A DNA stretch of 14,628 nt. Source: Zancudomyces culisetae. Its lineage: Eukaryota > Kickxellomycota > Harpellomycetes > Harpellales > Legeriomycetaceae. The translations under genes and the position numbers were made by a program. The notes beneath the pieces are model-generated. The model saw only the letters and a list, made by a program, of their open reading frames with translations. It did no database searches and was not told the origin of the DNA. The stretch covers positions 1-14,628 of the forward strand of contig LSSK01001049.1 of the NCBI GenBank assembly GCA_001969505.1. Reading direction: 5' to 3'. Of this stretch, positions 8,114 through 14,628 are shown one piece after another (position 1 is the first letter of the stretch; the number at the start of each line of letters is the position of its first letter).

Positions 8114-9220
8114 CTAAGGAAGTTGTAATGTACCCTCACTAAAATATGACCCATCCTCATTGAACTTGAATCTTTTCGCTATCTGTAGCTCTTTTAGAAT
8201 ACAAGAGCCAATATCCACATCTTTGTATGTATCCAATACCTGGGAAAAGTTTGTACGGGATGTATTCGAATTTCGCCCCCCTCCAACGCCATTATTTTCA
8301 GCATTCAACAAGGTTTTAGCATTATCGTTGCTACTGTTATTCCTATTGTATCTAGTATTGATGACTGTGGCATGCAGTAGCAGCCGCTTGTTTTTATCGC
8401 TTTCTAGTAACAACCCTGCCTTATAAAATTCAGCTCTTATCAACTCACAAACATGTAGCATCCTGATACCATTTTCGTTATTCTTCACTTTGGCATATAA
8501 TACACTTCCAACCTTTGAATCTTTTGGACCCATAATTGCCAACCCTTTGATATCTACTTGTAAAGGCGCATTGTTTAATTCTCTGTACAAAACAGTTTTC
8601 AGTTCTGATACAATACTGGCAGCCTTTTCTACATATGCACTGTTGGGTAGGGCCAGCATTCCTAGTGTAAAGTGCAGCTTCTCCTTTTTAATAAAACTGT
8701 TGTTTCGTGCGTCTATATCTGGGATGCCCATTTCTATTATATCCTGCTGAATCTTTTCGATAGACAACCGAACACTATTGGTTTGGATCGGAAAAGAAAT
8801 AAAGTGGGTATATGATAGTTTTTTGGCATGCCTGGCTGCCAAATTTATCATCTTGCTCTTTGCCATTTGAATACTTTCAACTGTCCCTGTAAGTTCAATG
8901 GTTTCGTTATCTTGGTCTACTGTAAAATCAACCAGTTCTTCAACAAATTCTTTTAACTTTTTGCTTGGATACACCGGATCAAAAACTTTTTCTTGGAACA
9001 CGCTCTCCTGTGTTGATATGGGAATGTACAGCACCTCACTTACAATTTTTGATGTTTTTGTACTTTTGGAGCCCTTGTTGATCCCTGTGAGCTTTGGTAA
9101 AACTGAAGTTCCCTGTGAATTCGTTGTTTTTACCCGATACTTTTTTCCGTCTAGCTCAACAATGCTATACCCTTTATCTATTATCGTTTCTTCTTCAGTA
9201 TGTATGTATACTTTATCCAT
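8114..9220 (-). CDS. ASCC1: ASCC1-like protein (degenerate KH plus AKAP7-type 2H phosphoesterase domain)
   Basis: This 368-residue protein matches activating signal cointegrator 1 complex subunit 1. In animals ASCC1 is part of the ASCC complex with the ASCC3 helicase, acting in alkylation repair and transcription regulation. Order: a short LDGKKYRV motif (24-31, like the human IDGRNYRK), a KH-like region (about 60-130, ending IELTGTVESIQMAKSKM), then the 2H phosphoesterase domain. Both 2H motifs are intact: H183-F-T185 (KLHFTLGML) and H283-A-T285 (LLHATVINTRY); the family string VLYAKV is present at 240-245. A low-complexity Asn/Ser insert (293-322) follows the second motif, and the C-terminus (DIGSCILKELQIAKRFKFNE) keeps the family pattern. 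The KH segment lacks a clear GxxG loop (human GKRG). Length is close to the human 400 residues. It is single-exon, starts at the first ATG, and is divergent from COA4. S. cerevisiae lacks this subunit though it has Slh1, Cue3 and Rqt4. Confidence 0.92.
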   Translation of the reverse strand: MDKVYIHTEEETIIDKGYSIVELDGKKYRVKTTNSQGTSVLPKLTGINKGSKSTKTSKIVSEVLYIPISTQESVFQEKVFDPVYPSKKLKEFVEELVDFTVDQDNETIELTGTVESIQMAKSKMINLAARHAKKLSYTHFISFPIQTNSVRLSIEKIQQDIIEMGIPDIDARNNSFIKKEKLHFTLGMLALPNSAYVEKAASIVSELKTVLYRELNNAPLQVDIKGLAIMGPKDSKVGSVLYAKVKNNENGIRMLHVCELIRAEFYKAGLLLESDKNKRLLLHATVINTRYNRNNSSNDNAKTLLNAENNGVGGGRNSNTSRTNFSQVLDTYKDVDIGSCILKELQIAKRFKFNEDGSYFSEGTLQLP

Positions 9221-9659
9221 CCTGTATTTGTAAATGTGTTTTGTGTATATTTTTTACCTTTTATTATATAGATGGGTACTACTGGTTCACAGCAGATTGG
9301 CCAGCCAGCTTCTTTGTTTAAAAGTATATAGAGCGTGTTTGCTATTTTTTCTTGTTTTTGGCTTAAAAGTATGATGGGGATTGCTTGATTGTAACTATTG
9401 GATTTGTGAATCAGACATTTATCTTTTATCGGATTTTTACTGGATCAAAAAAAAAGGCAGAGGTTGATAACTAAAGCTCACCAAAAAGAAAAACCATGCG
9501 ATTTTTATGCCAGTGAACAGGAAAATCAACAGGCCAAGCAAGACTTCAGTGCATTTCCGATTTAAAGCTGCTTTTTTTTTTTCCTGTTGCGTGTTGACAT
9601 CACAGTTATTATCTTGTTTTCGCTTTATAAAATAACAATATTTTAGTATATGAGAAAAC
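9221..9659. promoter_or_regulatory. Divergent promoter region of ASCC1-like gene and COA4 (439 bp)
   Basis: The two start codons face away from each other across this interval. It holds AT-rich DNA with T and A runs; a TATAAAATA sequence at 9626-9634 lies only 26 bp before the COA4 ATG, so it may be in the 5' UTR rather than a working TATA box. No other gene is visible. Confidence 0.55.
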
Positions 9660-9866
9660 ATGTCGGATATTCAAAACAAAAATATACAAATTGAAGACGA
9701 TGAAGAAGACGAATGGGATGCACGAATCAGACGAACAGGATGCCACAAGGAGAACGAGGCACTCTTGATATGCAAATTCGACACAAAGGACTGGAGAAAG
9801 TGCACAAAAGAGCTAAAAGCGTTTAAGGATTGTATGGACAATTACATGAATCACAATCGGAATTAA
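9660..9866 (+). CDS. COA4: COA4 (CMC3) twin CX9C cytochrome c oxidase assembly factor
   Basis: This 68-residue protein has an acidic N-terminal stretch (DDEEDEWD, 13-20) and the regular spacing C28-X9-C38-X9-C48-X9-C58, a twin CX9C (CHCH) fold with two predicted disulfides. The strings RRTGC, KDWRKC and FKDCM match COA4, whose human form has SRSGC, QDWRQC and FKDCM at the same places. The family acts in the mitochondrial intermembrane space, imported and oxidised by Mia40/Erv1, and supports complex IV assembly. Acidic residues before an Arg and the first CX9C are typical. No cleavable presequence is seen, as expected. Length (68) is close to the known members (yeast Cmc3 and human COA4 are somewhat longer). 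Followed by a C-rich 3' flank right after the TAA. Confidence 0.93.
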   Translation: MSDIQNKNIQIEDDEEDEWDARIRRTGCHKENEALLICKFDTKDWRKCTKELKAFKDCMDNYMNHNRN

Positions 9867-10580
9867 TCCCCCCCTCCCCCTTATGTATCGGCATTCTGTC
9901 TTCATTTTTATTTTTATTTTATAGAATGTAGTAAGTCGTAAATAGAAACTGTTTGAACCCTTTATGTTGTTTTTCTCTTGCGAATATTACTGTAGTTCAG
10001 AGTACTAGAATTGTAAAACAAGAAACTCTATAATATTACAGAAAATACATAAAAGAGATATCGTTTACTATTATGGTATCGGTAGGATGGATACCAGTCA
10101 GAATCGGAGCTCTATTTGCTATTCTGTACATGAAAGATGAAAGCAACACTAATAGGGTAGTGTTTGTATTGTGGGTTAACTTCCTCTAGTTTTTTTCAAT
10201 ATAGTAACATCAAACTTTTACCTGACTGGTGAGCACTGTGCTTCTAGCGCGAGCTACTTACTAATAATGACGTCTAAATCTAACATTTGACACCAACTGT
10301 GTATTTCAGTGTTAAAAAAAAGCAAGTCTCGGATGCTGAACGTGATTGGGTCCGCAAAAATGGAGTAGCCTGGTCTTTTGATTTCTGCTTTCCCGCTGGT
10401 TCTGGGTTTTATTACCTGGGCTGTTTTTACTATTTTCGAGCTTTATAACCATTGTTTACAAATTCATTTTGCCAAACAAAAATAGTAATATAATTACCAA
10501 AAGAAAACCCTTAGTTTTAAAACAAACATACAAATTTAACTTCAAACCAAGGCCAAGTAGCTAAAAAAGAGTTAAATTCA
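9867..10580. other. Intergenic, 714 bp, between COA4 and PPM1
   Basis: This holds the COA4 3' flank and PPM1 promoter. It contains a GTAAGT (9931-9936), a TACTAAT (10259-10265) and a TTTCAG (10304-10309), which together look like intron signals and could mark a PPM1 5'-UTR intron. Also present is an isolated 38-codon ORF (10073-10189) with hydrophobic segments. Neither is strong enough to call a gene. Confidence 0.5.
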
Positions 10581-11735
10581 ATGCCGGCAGAAAAGACCAG
10601 AGATATACCTATAATAAAGACATGTGAGCAGGCGGCACAAAGCCGGCTCAGTGCGCACGAAAAGGGATATATAGTAGATAACTATGTCAAGTTTTTTACG
10701 GGAGCACACGAACCCGAGGAAACAGATCAGTCTATTGGAAGTAATATCGGATTCCAATCAAATTCCACGCCCAGACATAGTATAAATAGCTCAATATTGG
10801 AGCTTGGGATGTTGAACAAGCGAAGAGGAAGCAGAAAAAGTAGCCAAAAAAGATTTCCAATAATGAATGTGGGAACATATTTAAGGTTTACAGGCGTTCA
10901 GAGTATTTTGGCGCAGTTTATATCGAAATGTAGTGAGATTGGAACAAAGGAATGCCAAATACTATCACTAGGCGCTGGCTTTGATACAGCATATTTCATT
11001 CTGAAACAGGATAAGGGACTTGTAGCGAAAAAGTACTTTGAAGTAGACTTCCCGACCGTAACACAGGCAAAGATAGGGATAATAAACAAGAATAGGCAGC
11101 TATTCGATGTGTTAGATGAAGTACAATGTGTTAAAACCGAAAATGGAGAAATTTGTGAGCTGGATAGCAGTGATTATTGTATTATATCAGGGGATTTGCG
11201 TGAATTCGATACAGTAATAGTTGATAAGCTCTGCAAATATGGATATGATAGCAGCATCCCGACTTTGATACTGTCGGAGTGTCTGTTGGTGTACTTGAAG
11301 CCCCAATATACACAAAAGATACTAAATTGGATAACTGATAGTATACATAGCGTTGTAGCCATGTTGACGTACGATATGATCCATCCTTTTGATCCTTTTG
11401 GACAGCGGATGGTCGTAAATTTGCGGGATAACTACGGAATTGAGCTGAACGGACTCGAGGGTTGCCCAGATATTAATTCTCAGCGAAAACGGTACCTGGA
11501 TTTAGGGTGGGATTCCGTGAAAGTAATCGATTTGTGGGAATATTATACAAGAGGAGTTCCGATGACTGAACTACAACGAACGAAAAGACTTGAGATTGTT
11601 GATGAGTTTGAAGAGCTGGAGCTGCTTCTTAAGCATTATTGCTTTTTGTTTTCGTTTAAAATCAATGACACGAGCTGTGATTCCGATAAAAAGGACTTTT
11701 TATGTTCAGAATTCGACAAAGTCAAATTTTATTAG
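10581..11735 (+). CDS. PPM1: PPM1, leucine carboxyl methyltransferase acting on PP2A catalytic subunit
   Basis: The 384-residue protein methylates the C-terminal Leu carboxylate of the PP2A catalytic subunit with S-adenosylmethionine, which favours B-subunit binding. Family signatures in order: DNYVKFFTG (33-41), FPIMNVGTYLRF (92-103), the SAM motif LSLGAGFDTAYF (128-139), the acidic motif KYFEVDFPTV (151-160), SECLLVYL (232-239), and the C-terminal FEELELLLKHYC (343-354). Human LCMT1 shares LGAGMDT and KYFEVDFP. At 384 residues it exceeds yeast Ppm1 (328) and human LCMT1 (334); most of the excess is a Ser/Asn/Arg-rich insert at about 45-90, before the first conserved strand. The start ATG is the first in frame. 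Single exon. Transcribed toward ERG20, stop codons 77 bp apart. Cytosolic by family. Confidence 0.95.
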   Translation: MPAEKTRDIPIIKTCEQAAQSRLSAHEKGYIVDNYVKFFTGAHEPEETDQSIGSNIGFQSNSTPRHSINSSILELGMLNKRRGSRKSSQKRFPIMNVGTYLRFTGVQSILAQFISKCSEIGTKECQILSLGAGFDTAYFILKQDKGLVAKKYFEVDFPTVTQAKIGIINKNRQLFDVLDEVQCVKTENGEICELDSSDYCIISGDLREFDTVIVDKLCKYGYDSSIPTLILSECLLVYLKPQYTQKILNWITDSIHSVVAMLTYDMIHPFDPFGQRMVVNLRDNYGIELNGLEGCPDINSQRKRYLDLGWDSVKVIDLWEYYTRGVPMTELQRTKRLEIVDEFEELELLLKHYCFLFSFKINDTSCDSDKKDFLCSEFDKVKFY

Positions 11736-11812
11736 GGTTAATTGCCAAATAGATGAATGGTTATTAATAATGTAATAATGAAATAAAAAATAATAGATCA
11801 GATAATGTTAAA
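11736..11812. terminator. Shared 3' region of convergent PPM1 and ERG20 (77 bp)
   Basis: The two stops are 77 bp apart, so 3' UTRs and poly(A) sites must overlap or abut here. AATAAAAAATAATA-type AT-rich sequence (about 11782-11795) could serve both strands. No defined efficiency element was identified. Confidence 0.4.
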
Positions 11813-13097
11813 CTATTTCTTTCTGTTTGAGATCTTGGAGAAAAAGTTGTTTAGCACTGCAGAAACTTTGGGATCAAACGATTTGGTGTTTTCGATTAGG
11901 GTAGATAGCTCTAGCTCTGTCTTTTGGCTGTAGTTGACAAAGATACTGTTCACATCCAACTCTTTGTAGATTTGCTTAACCACTTGCTCATCAGCATCTG
12001 ATTTTCTTCCATAGTGAGTATCAAGCAATTGACGTTGTTGCTCAGAAGCCTTGGAAAGCGCCATGATTATTAGCCATGAGCACTTGTTATCCTTGATGTC
12101 TGTTCCTATCTTACCAGTAAGGCTTGGATCGCCATATAAATCTATGTAGTCATCTTGAACTTGGAAGTAAATTCCCATTGGGACAAGAATAGATTTTGCA
12201 ATTTCGAACACGTTCTTTTTTGGATCAGTTTCAGTAGATTTAAACCCACAGACATGGAATGCAAGAGCAACAGGCAGATAAAATGAGTAGAATGCTGTCT
12301 TGTACTTGACAATAAAAGTGTGCTTGTCCAGCGAAAACCGACTCAAATCAACTGAATCTTCTGGTGCTGTGATCAAATCTACCATTTGACCCAACTCGGT
12401 TTGGTAACTAACTTCCAGGAATAGCTCTAGCAAGTCCAAATAGTATGGTTGATCCCTGAAATATCGTTTTAATATACGATATATTAGCGCCTCCATGATA
12501 AATGAGTCATTGATTGCGATCATTCCGATTCCTGGGTTTTTGAACCATGATGGATTTCCTCGTCTCATTGGGGAGTCGTCCATGATATCATCAGCAATAA
12601 GGAAAAATGCTTGCAACTACAAGTATATATCAATATTTATTTTCATAAGCTTGGTGTCGTTATTAGATCATGTTTCTCATTTTATGGATGATAATAGCCT
12701 AGCACCTTACCCATTCTACACACCATCCCAGTATGATTGCCTTTTCTTTGATTTCAGGTGTGCACTGATCACCCATCAACAATTCCACTGATTCAACAAC
12801 GGCCAGACCTCTGTTCATTTTTCCACCTTGAATATTGTACGAAACAACCTATTTTGATATAAACGCAAAGGTGTACTGTAAATATTCCTCCTTCCTTTCT
12901 CCCTCATCTTTAACAAAGTAAGGTATGTTTTAGTACATTGTACAAGGAAAATGCAGTTTGTAAGAATATCGAAAGGAGAAGGGCCTTACATGCTTAACCC
13001 GATCAATCATTTCGGGGGTTGCTTCGAACAATTTCATGTCCTGCTCGACAAATTCCAGCAATTTTTCCAAAGAGGCTATGAATTCCTGTTTTGTCAT
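11813..13097 (-). CDS. ERG20: ERG20, farnesyl diphosphate synthase, three exons
   Basis: The enzyme condenses IPP with DMAPP and then GPP to give FPP, feeding sterol, dolichol and prenyl synthesis. My model is exons 13097-12990, 12848-12711 and 12616-11813: 1050 nt, 349 residues (S. cerevisiae 352). Exon 1 gives MTKQEFIASLEKLLEFVEQD...; exon 2 gives the substrate-binding GGKMNRGL (44-51) and ILGWCVEW; exon 3 opens LQAFFLIADD. The first Asp-rich motif DDIMD is at 91-95 followed by MRRG (99-102); the second, DDYID, is at 237-241, followed by KIGTDIKDNKCSW. Two aromatics (Phe86, Phe87) sit at positions -5/-4 to the first motif, the usual chain-length stop giving FPP. The TTG at 12616, translatable as a false start, is the Leu of LLQAYF in S. 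cerevisiae and follows TAG acceptor. Convergent with PPM1; downstream of the secreted-protein gene in the same direction. Confidence 0.96.
12617..12710 (-). other. ERG20 intron 2 (94 nt)
   Basis: The donor GTAAGG follows TGG (Trp82) and the acceptor is TTGTAG before TTG CAA (Leu83 Gln84), phase 0. A TCTAATAAC branch-like site is inside. Without removal the frame ends at TAG soon after the donor. Confidence 0.9.
12849..12989 (-). other. ERG20 intron 1 (141 nt)
   Basis: The donor GTAAGG follows CAT (His36), the acceptor is AAATAG before GTT (Val37), phase 0. A TACTAAAAC branch-like sequence lies inside. A second GTAAGG-like donor on the same strand is not needed. The join rebuilds the VKH-VVSYNIQGGK stretch. 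Confidence 0.88.
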
Positions 13098-13400
13098 TTT
13101 ATCGTTTCGTGGATGCTTTGTTTATTATTTTATTTTTTTCAACAACTTTGGATTATCTCCAGATAATAAAAGAAAGAAATAAAGTAGTAAATAAATGATT
13201 GTTGAGCAAAGTAAGGATTGTAATTTATTTTTTTTTGTGTTAATCGATTTTATTTTTAGGGTAAACAAATAAACGTAAAATCAATATGAATCAAATAAAC
13301 TACCCAAAAAATGAGAAATAATTTTAATGTCAACTTTGTCATAATTTTCACCTTCACCTGTGCTTTCAACCTCAGGTATTAATGATCATTAATCTTATAC
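13098..13400 (-). promoter_or_regulatory. ERG20 promoter region and 3' flank of the secreted-protein gene (303 bp)
   Basis: A short AT-rich spacer between two minus-strand genes. I looked for the sterol-response element TCGTATA and saw no exact match. No gene or RNA is visible. Confidence 0.5.
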
Positions 13401-13883
13401 TTATGGAGGTGGTATCACTTTAAAACTGGGCAACTCGAGCACATTGCATTCCACACTACCATCAGATAAACTAGCACACCTAATTTTACCAATTGGGTAA
13501 GTGTTAGTTTCTTCCTCGACTGGTTGACCTGCTCCACTTGCAATTTCGATCCATGCACTAGCCCCCCCTTTAAGAGCTTGCACGCCTGATGTTGAAGTTA
13601 TGACTCCTGTCTTACCATACCGTGTAGCTGAACGAATATCTGTACGGGGTTTATTACCTTCAATAGCTGGAAAAACATTTTCAACAGCATCTTTAGCAAT
13701 ATTCTGATCTACAACATATGGTTGAAGTAATATTCCTGAATCAACACCATCCACGTTTATAGCAATCCTATGTTCTAACGCTGCATCACCTGTTCGTTTG
13801 AGACTAATATCAACTTTTGACTGTACTGAATACATAAATCCCAATCCTAATAACCCTACTGCCCACTTGATGCTTTGAACCAT
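13401..13883 (-). CDS. Unrecognised 160-residue protein with probable signal peptide
   Basis: The start is ATG at 13883-13881, and the stop is at 13401-13403. The N-terminus (KWAVGLLGLGFMYSVQS, about residues 6-22) is a hydrophobic stretch with a basic residue before it and small residues after, fitting a cleavable signal peptide, or a signal anchor. The rest is soluble and looks beta-rich, with two Cys (C136, C146) that may form a disulfide in the secretory pathway, a Lys-Arg at 29-30 that could be a Kex2-type site, and a Pro-rich end (IPPP). No N-X-S/T sequon and no GPI signal are evident. I recognise no family. The composition is not repetitive, and the frame is long for AT-rich DNA, so it is likely a real gene. 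The 5' flank holds intron-type signals (see finding at 13893-14018), suggesting a spliced 5' UTR. Confidence 0.75.
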   Translation of the reverse strand: MVQSIKWAVGLLGLGFMYSVQSKVDISLKRTGDAALEHRIAINVDGVDSGILLQPYVVDQNIAKDAVENVFPAIEGNKPRTDIRSATRYGKTGVITSTSGVQALKGGASAWIEIASGAGQPVEEETNTYPIGKIRCASLSDGSVECNVLELPSFKVIPPP

Positions 13884-14628
13884 TTTTTTTGACTATTTCC
13901 AAGTTCTATTCCACAAAACATTCACAAATATGTGTTTAGCAACTATCACCAAACTCAACATACCTAGAAAGTATAATAAAACATCAATGATATTTTATTG
14001 TAGAGTGAAACCACTTACCGTTGATATAATAAATACTTTATTCAATTGTATCTTTATTATTATTTTAATACAAACAAGTGATACGAGAAAAGATAGATCA
14101 AAAGGAAGTGGAGGGGAAAAGCCGACCCACTACTTATATATTTCTCTTGGTTCATTTTTATTCCTTACTTTTATTTCTTCTTCTTAGCTCCTACTTCTTT
14201 TATCTCTACTTCCCCCAATGTTTTTCTTTCCCACTAGTAGCATTATTATTTTTCGTTTATTGCATATTTGTTTGTTTGATTCTATTTTAGTCACTTTTAG
14301 CTTTCCACTTTTCCGATTTTCGAAGAACCATTCTGTTTTTTTTTATACTCATACCTTCCTAGTTTGTCCAGTTTAAAAAGATATCATTTTGGATATTACC
14401 CGCGTAATTGTTGGGAGATGGGCTTATCTTTATTCAATTCAAACAAAGCTGCAATACTGCAGTATTGGTAATCAATATTTGTACTCTCCTCAGTTTGGTT
14501 ATGTATATGTATGACACTATTAACGGGTAGATACTAGAATGTTTTATGCGTCTTTTATTTGCCAAATTAATGTAATGATGATGTTAATACTAATATCAAT
14601 ACCAATATTAACCAAAACTAAAAAAAAA
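13884..14628. other. 5' flank of the secreted-protein gene to the window edge (745 bp)
   Basis: Besides the intron signals near 13893-14018, this is T-rich low-complexity DNA with pyrimidine tracts (14175-14250). No second gene was recognised; its right edge may be the promoter or 3' end of an unseen gene. Confidence 0.5.
13906..14018 (-). other. Probable 5'-UTR intron of the secreted-protein gene
   Basis: A GTAAGT donor (G at 14018) is followed by an internal TTTCTAG|GTATGT junction (13964/13963), a GCTAAAC branch-like site (13934-13940) and two possible acceptors, TAG ending at 13906 or 13893. No ATG lies in the putative upstream exon, so the coding start at 13883 is unaffected. Inferred from motifs only. 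Confidence 0.55.

Overview
The window looks like nuclear DNA from an AT-rich ascomycete yeast (Saccharomycotina). Evidence: compact unspliced genes beside genes with a few short introns near the 5' end, donors GTAAGT/GTATGT/GTAAGG, one perfect TACTAAC branch site, poly-glutamine tracts, and yeast-type ERG20, PPM1, COA4 and fatty acyl-CoA synthetase genes. CTG codons fall on Leu positions conserved in ERG20 (NRGL, ILGW), the acyl-CoA synthetase and PPM1, so the standard code fits better than the CUG-Ser or CUG-Ala codes. Several introns per gene plus an ASCC1 homologue (absent from S. cerevisiae) suggest an earlier-diverging lineage, but I cannot name the species.

Layout: (1) 1-950, minus: 5' part of a Gln-rich protein running off the left edge. 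(2) 1898-4715, minus: long-chain acyl-CoA synthetase in five exons; the last exon alone looks like an N-truncated gene, and four upstream exons restore a 718-residue protein. (3) 4716-8113: 3.4 kb with no gene I can support, holding simple repeats, two inverted repeats and an isolated intron-like signal. (4) 8114-9220, minus: ASCC1-like KH/2H-phosphoesterase protein, divergent from (5) 9660-9866, plus: COA4, a twin CX9C cytochrome oxidase assembly factor. (6) 10581-11735, plus: PPM1, PP2A leucine carboxyl methyltransferase, convergent with (7) 11813-13097, minus: ERG20, farnesyl diphosphate synthase, three exons. (8) 13401-13883, minus: an unrecognised 160-residue protein with a probable signal peptide, preceded by 5'-UTR intron signals including an AG|GTATGT junction.

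The genes do not form a pathway. They are ordinary, individually transcribed eukaryotic genes: lipid activation, isoprenoid synthesis, mitochondrial respiratory assembly, PP2A methylation and an RNA-linked coactivator/repair subunit. No CRISPR, prophage, transposon, rRNA or tRNA was seen. The main points of interest are the hidden exon structure, the ASCC1 homologue, the unknown secreted protein with possible recursive splicing, and the long gene-poor gap.
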